From Comamonadaceae bacterium (lineage in GTDB: Bacteria > Pseudomonadota > Gammaproteobacteria > Burkholderiales > Burkholderiaceae_C): a stretch of 7,896 bases of DNA. Of this stretch, positions 1 through 5,997 are shown in pieces. Under the pieces are notes generated by a model. It was not told where the DNA came from and searched no databases. It saw only the letters and a list, made by a program, of their open reading frames with translations. Within the stretch, counting starts at the first letter, position 1; every line of letters begins with the position of its first letter. Where the stretch lies: contig CANGYC010000099.1 of NCBI GenBank assembly GCA_947457975.1, positions 1 through 7,896 on the forward strand. The letters are read 5' to 3'. Position numbers and translations under genes: made by a program.

Positions 1-809
1 TTATCCACGACCCGGTGCACCATGCCTACATCCACGGCCAGGAGCCGGTGTGGCAAGAGGACCCACTGCTGGAACTCGAGCAGCGCATCTTGCCCCTGCA
101 CGACCCGTCCAATGTGGCGGCCATCATCGTTGAGCCGGTGGCCGGCAGCGCCGGCTGGTACATCCCGCCCCAGGGCTACTTGAAGCGCTTGCGCCAGATT
201 TGCGACAAGCACGGCATCTTGCTGATCTTCGATGAGGTGATCACCGGTTTTGGCCGAATGGGCACCGCCTTTGCGGCCGACTTTTATGGCGTGGTGCCCG
301 ACATGCTGAATTTCGCCAAGTGCGTCACCAACGGCGTGATTCCGCTGGGCGGCGTGCTCTGCTCCGACCGTCTTTACGAGAGCCTGATGCAGGCCCACGA
401 GGCCAGCCCCGCGCACGCCATCGAGTTCTTCCACGGCTACACCTACTCCGGGCATCCGGTGGCCTGTGCGGCGGCCCTGGCCACCTTGAACCTGTTCGAA
501 GAAGAGCAGCTTTTTGCACGTGCCGGCCGAATGGGTACGGTGCTGGGCGATGCCATGCACGCGGCCCTGCAGGGCCTACCCACGGTGGTGGGCATCCGCA
601 CCCTGGGGCTGGCCGGCGCGGTGGAACTGGCACCCGCAGCCTCACCGGGCCAGCGGGCCTACGAGGTGTTCATGACCTGCTTCCAGAACGGCGTGCTGGT
701 GCGGCCTGCCGGCGAGAACCTGGTGCTGTGCCCGCCTTACATCGTGGAGCCCGCGCAGATCGAGCAAATGGTGGGCGTGCTGGCCGAGGCCATCCGCCGC
801 CACGCCTGA
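1..809 (+). CDS. omega-amino-acid:pyruvate aminotransferase (class III, PLP), 3' part
   Basis: The 5' end lies outside the window; the open frame is read from base 3. The enzyme would be a cytosolic, PLP-dependent class III transaminase that moves an amino group from an omega-amino acid such as beta-alanine, or from an amine, to pyruvate. Visible family features are the PLP-contacting Asp in IFDEVITGFGR (codon 231-233), the Schiff-base Lys in FAKCVTNGVIPLGG (codon 318-320), the FFHGYTYSGHPVACAAALA segment typical of the beta-alanine:pyruvate subgroup, and a C-terminal PAGENLVLCPPYIVE block. The conserved order and C-terminal length fit an intact family member of about 440 residues. It ends nine bases from the convergent ChaN-like gene. 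Substrate is not fixed by the sequence; other class III transaminases (for example diamine or aromatic-amine types) are possible. The family call is firm and the substrate call is inferred. Confidence 0.9.
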   Translation, partial: IHDPVHHAYIHGQEPVWQEDPLLELEQRILPLHDPSNVAAIIVEPVAGSAGWYIPPQGYLKRLRQICDKHGILLIFDEVITGFGRMGTAFAADFYGVVPDMLNFAKCVTNGVIPLGGVLCSDRLYESLMQAHEASPAHAIEFFHGYTYSGHPVACAAALATLNLFEEEQLFARAGRMGTVLGDAMHAALQGLPTVVGIRTLGLAGAVELAPAASPGQRAYEVFMTCFQNGVLVRPAGENLVLCPPYIVEPAQIEQMVGVLAEAIRRHA

Positions 810-823
810 GGCGCCTGCTCAGG
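805..823. terminator. small hairpin spanning two convergent stop codons
   Basis: CCTGAG (805-810) can pair with CTCAGG (818-823) around a seven-base loop. The hairpin covers the stop codon of the aminotransferase gene and that of the convergent ChaN-like gene, so it could act on both transcripts. The stem is only six base pairs and no T-run follows on either strand, so intrinsic termination is uncertain. Confidence 0.25.
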
Positions 824-1655
824 GCTGGGTGCGCGGCTTGAATTGTTCGCGCAGGCTGGCGCAGTGGTCCACGGGCGGCGCCGGCGGCGTGGGAAGGCGT
901 GCATCGAAGTCCTCACCGGGCAGGCTGGCGCCCCCCGCCTGCAGGCGCAGCGAGGTGCTGCGCACGCCGGGTGGCAGGTGCCGGGGCACGCCCAGGCTCT
1001 TGTCGGCATGCACGCTGCCGCTGAGCAGCAGCACCAGCTGCCCGGGCCGAGCCCGTGGCAGGGCAGACTCAATCACCTGAGCCATGCTCAGATCACGCGC
1101 GATCTGCACCCGCGTCATGGGTGCGATCTGGCGCTCGGGCAGGAGCTGGCAATGGCCTTCGCGGATCAGCGCCTGCTGGCGCACCAGCACCTCCGGTGGC
1201 AGACGCTGGTCCAGCTCTGTCTGGGCCATGCTGCCGCGCAGGCGGTCTACAGGCAGGTTGCCGCCCTGCACCGGCACGTCGGCGCGCACGGCAGCCATCA
1301 CGGCGGGCCTGTAAGCCGGCCAGGGCCAGGCGCGTTCGTCCCAGCGCAGCGCTTCGCGCACGGCAGCCTCGGTGGCTGCTGCGGGCAAGCCTGCCGTGCT
1401 GCCGCCGGCCGGGGCCATCTCCAGCACCAGGGCCGCCAGTTGGCCGCGGGCGGCCAGTTCAGTCACGAAGCGACGGTGCAGCTGCTGGTGTTCGGGCGCG
1501 TCATGCTGTTCGCCCAGCAGCAGCACCTGGGTGCTCGGCAAGCGGGAGAGGGTCAGCGCCACTTCGTCGGTGGGAGGCGCCGCGGGCGGGCCCGCGCAGC
1601 CGGCCAGCAGCATCAGGATGGCGCCGCAGCGGCGTAACAGGTCAGGCAGGTGCAT
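819..1655 (-). CDS. ChaN-like lipoprotein (haem/iron-associated family)
   Basis: This is a 278-residue predicted lipoprotein. A short basic and hydrophobic signal ends in the lipobox LLAGC with Cys20. The residue after Cys is Ala, not Asp, so the Lol rule favours the outer membrane. The mature part has the ChaN/DUF399 pattern: LLLGEQHD at 45-52, LEM at 78-80, RWDERAWPWPAYRPAV at 104-119, GGN at 131-133, QIARDLSMAQ at 184-193 and SGSVHADKSLGVPRHL at 212-227. Known ChaN proteins bind haem and are linked to iron uptake; a haem role here is inferred from family only. ATG at 1655 is the first start in the open frame, though its ribosome site is weak. It lies 68 bases downstream of the same-strand DUF3108 gene and may be co-transcribed with it. 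No Fur box was recognised. The C-terminal tail is Pro-rich with one extra Cys, of unknown significance. Confidence 0.85.
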   Translation of the reverse strand: MHLPDLLRRCGAILMLLAGCAGPPAAPPTDEVALTLSRLPSTQVLLLGEQHDAPEHQQLHRRFVTELAARGQLAALVLEMAPAGGSTAGLPAAATEAAVREALRWDERAWPWPAYRPAVMAAVRADVPVQGGNLPVDRLRGSMAQTELDQRLPPEVLVRQQALIREGHCQLLPERQIAPMTRVQIARDLSMAQVIESALPRARPGQLVLLLSGSVHADKSLGVPRHLPPGVRSTSLRLQAGGASLPGEDFDARLPTPPAPPVDHCASLREQFKPRTQP

Positions 1656-1723
1656 CGCCCGATGCTAGCCGGGCCGGGGGCTCAGTGCAGCGCCAGTGGG
1701 CGCGCCGTGCCCGGCCGCCGGCC

Positions 1724-2908
1724 CTACAAGGGCTGCACCGAGGCCAGCTGCTGGTCCACCACGTCGCCATTGGCCTGGCTCAGGCGGATGCGCACCGGCA
1801 GGTAGCCCAGGGCCGGGGCGAACCAGACCTCGACGGTCTGGTCGAACTCCCGCCTAGGCGCGCGTTTGAGGGCGATGGTGGCCTGCTCGCCGGCGGGCAG
1901 GGCCAGGGTGGGTGTACCCACCACTGTGAAGGTCCAGGTGTCAGCTTCGCGTGTGCCGGCGGTCAGGATCTGCACCTGCGTGCCGGGCACAAAGCGGGCC
2001 GGCTCGGCCGCGAGCATGCCGGCGAGCTGAAAGAAAACGCTCAAGCGGTCCTGAGCGCCCGGTCGCCAGGGCACCTCCGGGGCGTTGCTGCTAAAGAGGA
2101 TGCGGCCCTGTTCCGGCTGGAAATGCGTGGCCTGCTCGGTGCGGGCCTTGTCTGAAAAGCGCCGCGGCGACACGCCCAGGGGCCCGAGTTCGCCGGCGCT
2201 GGTCATGATGCGCGGGTTCAGCAGCAAGAAGGCGCTGATGACCATGCGCGCTTGGTAGCGCTGTCCGTCCTGCTGCCAGGTCATCAGGCCGTCGGCCGAG
2301 TATTGAAAGCCCCGTGCCTGGCCGCTGAGGGCGTACTGCAGCCGCACCGAGCCCGGCAGCTTCAGGCTGGCGCTCTGCTGGGGTGGGGGCGGCTCGGGCG
2401 CAGCTTGCGCGAGGGCTGGCGCAGGGTCTGGAGCAGGGGTTTGCACAGGGGTTTGCGCAGGAGCAGAGTCTGGCGCAGGGTTTGGCACTATGGGCTGCTC
2501 CGGCAGCGGTGCAGCCTGGGCAGCTTCGGTTGTTGGCATGGACGCCACGGCGGGCTCCGGCCTTGTGGCGGACGCCTGGGCGGGCTCGGGTGCGGGAGTG
2601 GGCGCAGCGGGGGCTGCCTCTGGCGGCGCCGCGCTTGGGGCCAGCTCCGGCCCGGCAGGCAGGCGTACGGTCGGGCGGCTTGCCAGCGGCCGGGGCGCTA
2701 CCGATGCTGGCGCCGGCGCCTCGATCTGCCGCGTGCTGAACTGCAAGGTGGCCGGCCCAGGGGCAGCAGCGTCCAGCCCCAGCTGCAGCGGGGCGCTGGC
2801 CAGCAGCCACAGGTGCACCACCGCCACGGCGGTGCCCAGGCCCAAGGCAAGCCGGGGCGACAGGGGGGGCGGCGGGCCCGACGGTTTAAGCTTGCGTTTG
2901 TCGATCAC
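1724..2908 (-). CDS. DUF3108-domain protein with N-terminal anchor and Pro/Ala linker
   Basis: This is a 394-residue protein read from GTG at 2908. Basic residues at the start (IDKRKLK) precede one hydrophobic segment at about 19-38, giving a likely inner-membrane signal anchor with the rest in the periplasm. Residues 64-180 form a TonB-like linker rich in Pro, Ala, Gln and Glu. Residues about 184-394 match DUF3108, a beta-rich envelope domain: SVRLQYALSG at the start, SADGLMTW, NPRIMTSAGELGPLGVSPRRFSD, a VEVWF..ALGYLPVRIR block, and DVVDQQL near the end. Function is unknown; the domain is common in Burkholderiales genomes. Starting at GTG 2908 puts the basic patch and membrane segment at the N-terminus. 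A second in-frame GTG at 2974 would add 22 uncharacteristic residues and run to within two bases of the divergent hydrolase start, so it is less likely. Neither start has a strong ribosome site. Confidence 0.8.
   Translation of the reverse strand: MIDKRKLKPSGPPPPLSPRLALGLGTAVAVVHLWLLASAPLQLGLDAAAPGPATLQFSTRQIEAPAPASVAPRPLASRPTVRLPAGPELAPSAAPPEAAPAAPTPAPEPAQASATRPEPAVASMPTTEAAQAAPLPEQPIVPNPAPDSAPAQTPVQTPAPDPAPALAQAAPEPPPPQQSASLKLPGSVRLQYALSGQARGFQYSADGLMTWQQDGQRYQARMVISAFLLLNPRIMTSAGELGPLGVSPRRFSDKARTEQATHFQPEQGRILFSSNAPEVPWRPGAQDRLSVFFQLAGMLAAEPARFVPGTQVQILTAGTREADTWTFTVVGTPTLALPAGEQATIALKRAPRREFDQTVEVWFAPALGYLPVRIRLSQANGDVVDQQLASVQPL
2434..2461 (-). repeat. 12-base tandem repeat in the linker of the DUF3108 gene
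   Basis: The plus strand reads CAGGGGTTTGCA (2434-2445), then CAGGGGTTTGCG (2446-2457), then the start of a third copy (2458-2461). Looser copies flank it at about 2422-2433 and 2472-2486. The unit is four codons, so copy-number change keeps the frame; it encodes the repeated QTPV/QTPA motif of the Pro/Ala linker. It is a plausible length-variable site in the linker. Confidence 0.65.
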
Positions 2909-2938
2909 GGCCGTTTTGGCTGAAAGATCTCTGGACGC

Positions 2939-2958
2939 CGGGCCCGGGGCTTGGCCCG
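2939..2958 (+). other. hairpin in the leader of the hydrolase gene
   Basis: CGGGCC (2939-2944) pairs with GGCCCG (2953-2958) around an eight-base loop. It ends 18 bases before the hydrolase ATG and lies in the 68-base space between two divergent genes. No convincing -35/-10 pair was found in this space. The structure may be a leader stem or a by-product of GC-rich sequence. Confidence 0.25.
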
Positions 2959-2976
2959 ACCCTGCGGAACACACAC

Positions 2977-3984
2977 ATGAAACTTGCCACTTACAAGGAT
3001 GGATCGCGCGACGGCCAGCTGGTCGTCGTCTCGCGCGATCTCTCGACAGCCCATTATGCGACTGGCATCGCGCACACCCTGCAGCAGGTGCTGGACGACT
3101 GGAATTTCCTGGCGCCGCAGCTGCAGGACCTCTCGCACACGCTGAACCAGGGCAAGGCGCGCCATGCTTTTCCCTTTGAGCCCCAGCGCTGCATGGCGCC
3201 GCTGCCGCGGGCCTACCAGTGGGCCGACGGCTCGGCCTACCTCAACCACGTGGACCTGGTGCGCCGCGCGCAGGGCGCCGAGCTGCTCCAGAGCGTGAAC
3301 ACCGACCCGTTGATGTACCAGGGCGTCAGCGACGCCATGCTCGGCCCCTGTGACGACGTGACCGTGCCCAGCGAGGACTTTGGCATCGACTTCGAGGCCG
3401 AAGTGGCGGTGGTCACGGCCGATGTGCCTATGGGCGCCAGCGCTGACGAGGCCCTCGAAGGCATCCGCCTGGTGATGCTGGCCAACGACGTGTCGCTGCG
3501 CCAGCTGATGCCCGAGGAGCTGGCCAAGGGCTTTGGTTTTTTCCAGTGCAAGCCGGCCACGGCCTTCAGCCCCGTGGCCGTGAGCCTGGACGAGCTGGGC
3601 GGCGCCTGGCAAGGCGGGCGCTTGCACCTGACGCTGCAAAGCAGCTGGAACGGCCGCAAGGTGGGCATGTGCGAGGCGGGCCCCGAGATGAACTTCCACT
3701 TCGGCCAGCTGATTGCCCACATGTGCAAGACGCGCCAGGTGCGCGCCGGCAGCATCGTCGGTTCGGGCACGGTGAGCAACCAGGCAGTCGACAAGGATGG
3801 CCGCCCGCACTGGCCCAAAGGCTACAGCTGCATTGCCGAAAAGCGCGCCATGGAAACCATCCTCGACGGTCAGCCGTCCACCGGTTTCATGAAGTTCGGC
3901 GACACCATCCGCATCGAGATGAAGGATGCGCTGGGCCAGTCGGTGTTCGGCGCCATTGACCAGAAGATCACACCGCTGGCCTGA
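2977..3984 (+). CDS. fumarylacetoacetate hydrolase (FAH) family protein
   Basis: This is a 335-residue cytosolic enzyme of the FAH superfamily, whose members cleave or hydrate C-C bonds in 2-oxo acids or diketo acids using Mg2+ or Ca2+. Residues 1 to about 78 look like the N-terminal domain often found before the catalytic domain (MKLATYKDGSRDGQLVVVSR). The catalytic domain follows. Likely metal ligands are Glu140 and Glu142 in DFEAEVAVV and Asp171 in LANDVSLRQ. Lys192 in FFQCKPATAFSPV aligns with the active-site Lys of characterised FAH, and AGSIVGSGTVSN (257-268) is the family's glycine-rich loop. Length is normal for this bacterial subgroup. ATG 2977 has only a weak purine stretch (GCGGAA) upstream, but the family N-terminus begins exactly here. 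No tyrosine or homogentisate pathway gene lies nearby, so true fumarylacetoacetase activity is not supported by context; another oxo-acid hydrolase is equally possible. Confidence 0.88.
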   Translation: MKLATYKDGSRDGQLVVVSRDLSTAHYATGIAHTLQQVLDDWNFLAPQLQDLSHTLNQGKARHAFPFEPQRCMAPLPRAYQWADGSAYLNHVDLVRRAQGAELLQSVNTDPLMYQGVSDAMLGPCDDVTVPSEDFGIDFEAEVAVVTADVPMGASADEALEGIRLVMLANDVSLRQLMPEELAKGFGFFQCKPATAFSPVAVSLDELGGAWQGGRLHLTLQSSWNGRKVGMCEAGPEMNFHFGQLIAHMCKTRQVRAGSIVGSGTVSNQAVDKDGRPHWPKGYSCIAEKRAMETILDGQPSTGFMKFGDTIRIEMKDALGQSVFGAIDQKITPLA

Positions 3985-4000
3985 GCCGCGCACCGCAGTC

Positions 4001-4019
4001 GTGCACCCGGGCCGTGCAC
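4001..4019 (+). terminator. possible terminator hairpin between convergent genes
   Basis: GTGCAC at 4001-4006 and GTGCAC at 4014-4019 are each self-complementary, and they pair with each other around the loop CCGGGCC. On the plus strand TTGTTAA follows, a weakly T-rich tail. It sits in the 38-base space between the hydrolase stop and the convergent marC stop. The position suits a terminator for the hydrolase transcript, but the six-pair stem and poor T-run make this tentative. Confidence 0.35.
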
Positions 4020-4022
4020 TTG

Positions 4023-4622
4023 TTAACTCGGCCAGCTGCGCGCCAGGGCGTGCAGGCCGCGAATCAGCATCTCCACCGAGATGCTCACCAAGACCAGGCC
4101 CATCAGCCGCTCAAATGCGCTCACCACGCGCAGGCCGACCAGGCGCTGCAGGCGCTCGGCCGACAGCAGCACCAGCGCGCACACCAGCATGGTGACGCTG
4201 AGCGCGCCTATCCATTCCATGCGCCGCTCGGGTGCCTGGCTCACCAGCAACAGCACCGTGGCCATGGCCGAGGGCCCGGCCAGCGCCGGAATGGCCAGCG
4301 GCACGATGAGCGGCTCGTTCATGGGCACGGGCGAGCTGGGTTCGGGCGGCGGAAAGATCATGCGCAGCGCGATCAGGAAGAGCACCAGCGCGCCGCCGAT
4401 CTGCAGCGACACGTCCGACAGGCCCAGGGCCGCCAGAAAACCCTGCCCCGCGAACATGAAGCCCAGCAGCACGGCAAAAGCGATCAGCACCTCGCGCACG
4501 ATGACGCGGGCACGCCGCGCATCCGGCACGGCCTTCAGTGCGTTGACAAAGAGCGGGATGTTGCCCAGCGGGTCGGTGATCAGGAGCAGCAGGATGGTCG
4601 CCGAGGCGAAGCTGTGCTCCAT
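4023..4622 (-). CDS. MarC-family integral membrane protein
   Basis: This is a 199-residue inner-membrane protein with about six hydrophobic segments (roughly 5-27, 45-63, 74-90, 104-128, 137-155 and 172-192). Family marks are ITDPLGNIPLFVNAL (15-29), which gives the DPxGNxP motif, and VPLAIPALAGPSAMATVLL (107-125), which holds the paired IPxxAGPS motif of the second half. The size is typical of the MarC/YchE family. The biochemical role is unknown; despite the historical name, E. coli MarC is not established as a multiple-antibiotic-resistance determinant. The start is ATG 4622, preceded by GAGGTGGCC as ribosome site. A longer open frame to 4736 lies inside the VOC gene and lacks family sequence. 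The gene follows the VOC gene by seven bases and is very probably co-transcribed. The MPEPSSP-like Pro-rich loop at 91-100 lies between the two halves. Confidence 0.9.
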   Translation of the reverse strand: MEHSFASATILLLLITDPLGNIPLFVNALKAVPDARRARVIVREVLIAFAVLLGFMFAGQGFLAALGLSDVSLQIGGALVLFLIALRMIFPPPEPSSPVPMNEPLIVPLAIPALAGPSAMATVLLLVSQAPERRMEWIGALSVTMLVCALVLLSAERLQRLVGLRVVSAFERLMGLVLVSISVEMLIRGLHALARSWPS

Positions 4623-4624
4623 GG

Positions 4625-4632
4625 CCACCTCA
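4625..4632 (-). promoter_or_regulatory. marC ribosome binding site overlapping the VOC stop codon
   Basis: On the minus strand the VOC gene ends TGA followed directly by GGTGGCC and the marC ATG at 4622. The Shine-Dalgarno-like GAGGT therefore uses two bases of the VOC stop codon. Ribosomes finishing the VOC protein would stop on the marC ribosome site, which favours translational coupling. Confidence 0.65.
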
Positions 4633-5043
4633 ATGCTGGTAGATGGTGTCCAACGAGGCGAAGCCCTTGACCTCGATCGGGTTGCCGAAGGGGTCGAGGA
4701 AGAACATGGTCCACTGCTCGCCCGGCTGGCCTGCAAAGCGCAGCTGGGGCTTCATGACAAAGTCGGTGCCAGCTTCGGTGAGCCGCTTCGCCAGGGCCTG
4801 CCAGTCCGGCAGGGCCAGCACCAGCCCGAAATGCGGCATGGGCACCATGTGCTCGCCCACGCGTCCGGTCAACTCGGTCTTGAAGGGCGGGCCCAGGTGC
4901 AGCGAGATCTGGTGGCTGAAGAAATCGAAATCCACCCAGGTGTCGGTGGAGCGGCCCTCGGGGCAGCCCAGCACGCTGCCGTAGAAGCGGCGCGCCTCGT
5001 CCAGATCGGTGACATTGAAGGAGAAGTGGAACAGGCTTTTCAT
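4630..5043 (-). CDS. VOC (glyoxalase/extradiol dioxygenase-like) family protein
   Basis: This is a 137-residue cytosolic protein of the vicinal-oxygen-chelate superfamily, close to the group annotated as predicted extradiol-type dioxygenases. It has two beta-alpha-beta-beta-beta modules: LFHFSFNVTDLDEARRFYGS near the N-terminus and PHFGLVLALPDWQALAKRL starting at 70. Candidate metal ligands are His6, His71 and Glu124 (NPIEVKGF), with His44 and His49 also in the first module. WTMFFLDPFGNPIE (111-124) is the typical ending. ATG 5043 starts precisely at the conserved first strand; the open frame to 5187 adds 48 unrelated residues. The ribosome site is weak. A substrate cannot be assigned: dioxygenase, lyase or sequestration roles all occur in this superfamily. 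It is the first gene of a two-gene unit with marC and is divergent from phaM across 156 bases. Confidence 0.88.
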   Translation of the reverse strand: MKSLFHFSFNVTDLDEARRFYGSVLGCPEGRSTDTWVDFDFFSHQISLHLGPPFKTELTGRVGEHMVPMPHFGLVLALPDWQALAKRLTEAGTDFVMKPQLRFAGQPGEQWTMFFLDPFGNPIEVKGFASLDTIYQH

Positions 5044-5114
5044 GGCGACCAAGCTTAGCAAAGGCCGCTTCTGTCGGGCTGGGCCCGCAAAAAACCACTG
5101 ATCCGGCAAGCCCT

Positions 5115-5133
5115 CATTGCACAATGGAATGCA
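5115..5133. promoter_or_regulatory. candidate operator: TGC/GCA-rich interrupted palindrome
   Basis: CATTG (5115-5119), CA, then CAATG (5122-5126) form an interrupted palindrome, and TGCA occurs at both 5118-5121 and 5130-5133. It lies in the 156-base space between the divergent VOC gene and phaM, about 67 bases before the phaM start. PhaR-type regulators of PHA granule genes are known to bind TGC-rich sites, so a PHA-linked repressor is a reasonable guess. No matching second copy or clear -35/-10 pair was found here. Confidence 0.3.
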
Positions 5134-5187
5134 CCTGCCGCCCGCACCAAGCTCACGCGTGTGCTGCGGCCACAGTTTGAACGACAC

Positions 5188-5192
5188 AGGGG
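5188..5192 (+). promoter_or_regulatory. phaM ribosome binding site
   Basis: AGGGG sits seven bases before ATG 5200. It decides between this ATG and an in-frame GTG at 5161, which has no comparable site and would add 13 residues before the conserved PhaM N-terminus. Confidence 0.7.
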
Positions 5193-5199
5193 CTTACTC

Positions 5200-5997
5200 A
5201 TGAGCGACCACAACCACACGGCGGCATTCGGCGACTTCGGCAAATGGGTGCCAGGCTTTGACTTCCTCAAGGGCCTGAGCCAGCCAGGCGGCGCCCCTGC
5301 CGCGATGCCGCAGATGCCCTCGCTGGGCGGCTGGGTGGCGCCCACGCTCAATGTCGAGGAACTCGACAAGCGCATTCAGGAACTCAAGACCGTGCTGTTC
5401 TGGCTGGAGCAAAACGGCACGGCCTTGAAGGCCACCATCCAGGCCATGGAGGTGCAGAAGATGACCCTGGCCACCCTGCAGGGCATGAATGTGAGCATGC
5501 AGCAGATGACCCAGGCCTTCTCCATTCCGACCCCGACCCCGGCTTCTGCGCCGGTGCCAGCCCAGCCTGTGGCCTCCGCTCAGCCAGCCGCCCAGCCAGC
5601 CGCCAAGACCGGTGGCAAGTCCCCGCGGGCCAAGAAGCCTGCGGCGGCCGGGCAGGCGACTGCCTCCTCAGCCGCCCCAGCCGGGGTGGTTGATCCCATG
5701 CAATGGTGGGGTGCGCTGACCCAGCAGTTTCAGACCATTGCCGATGCCGCCATGAAGGACGCCCAGGCGCGCGGAGCCGATCTGCCCGGTATGAAGTCGG
5801 CCAGCGAGCTGGCCGAGCAGGCCGGCAAAACCCTGGCGCAGTCCACCGACCAGGCCAAAGAAATGATGAGCCAGGCCTGGAGCGGCGCGGTCAAAAAGGC
5901 GGGCCGGGCGGCCCCCAAGGCGCCTGCGTCCAAGGCCACCCGCAAGCCGGCGGCCCCACGCAAAGCAGCCCGCCCGGCCGCCAAGCGGGCACGATGA
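5200..5997 (+). CDS. phaM: PhaM-like polyhydroxyalkanoate granule regulatory protein
   Basis: This is a 265-residue protein resembling PhaM of Ralstonia eutropha, which binds PHA synthase PhaC, PHB granules and DNA, activates the synthase and helps place granules on the nucleoid. Matching parts are FGKWVPGFDFLKGL (13-26), the hallmark block WVAPTLNVEELDKRIQELK (45-63), and FWLEQNGTALKATIQAMEVQKMTLATLQ (67-94), a likely helical interaction region. A Pro/Ala/Lys linker covers about 108-160, with a basic patch KSPRAKKPAAA at 140-150. A helical segment holds QWWGALTQQFQTIADAAMKDA (168-188). The tail (232-265) is Lys/Arg/Ala/Pro-rich and histone H1-like, fitting the DNA-binding tail of PhaM. Its stop codon overlaps the start of the FIST gene. 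No PHA synthase or phasin gene lies in the window. A phasin-like relative is the main alternative, but the conserved central block favours PhaM. Confidence 0.87.
   Translation: MSDHNHTAAFGDFGKWVPGFDFLKGLSQPGGAPAAMPQMPSLGGWVAPTLNVEELDKRIQELKTVLFWLEQNGTALKATIQAMEVQKMTLATLQGMNVSMQQMTQAFSIPTPTPASAPVPAQPVASAQPAAQPAAKTGGKSPRAKKPAAAGQATASSAAPAGVVDPMQWWGALTQQFQTIADAAMKDAQARGADLPGMKSASELAEQAGKTLAQSTDQAKEMMSQAWSGAVKKAGRAAPKAPASKATRKPAAPRKAARPAAKRAR
5994..5997 (+). promoter_or_regulatory. ATGA stop-start overlap, phaM to FIST gene
   Basis: ATG of the FIST gene (5994-5996) shares two bases with the phaM stop TGA (5995-5997). Upstream purines (AAGCGGG, 5983-5989) form only a weak ribosome site, so FIST translation probably depends on ribosomes ending phaM, which would link the two protein levels. 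Confidence 0.75.

Noticed and set aside
1672..1716. GGCCGGG and CCCGGCC inverted repeat between the DUF3108 and ChaN-like genes.
   Set aside because: The loop is about 31 bases and there is no T-run; such matches are expected by chance at this GC content.
1055..2155. A 366-codon forward open frame across the ChaN-like and DUF3108 genes.
   Set aside because: It crosses two well-supported reverse genes and their spacer, and its composition (Arg/Ala/Gly/Pro) is typical of a shadow frame.
2905..3993. A long reverse-strand open frame covering the whole hydrolase gene.
   Set aside because: It mirrors the codon pattern of a clear forward gene in GC-rich DNA. Its product is a His/Ala/Gly/Leu-rich string with no recognisable family.
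4623..4736. N-terminal extension of marC to 4736.
   Set aside because: The added residues are Ser/Arg/Pro-rich, lie inside the VOC gene in another frame, and ATG 4622 has a good ribosome site at the family's normal N-terminus.
5075..5094. Hairpin CGGGC-TGG-GCCCG next to a run of six A (T on the minus strand).
   Set aside because: For a terminator the T-run must follow the hairpin. Here A follows on the plus strand, and on the minus strand the T-run comes before the hairpin.
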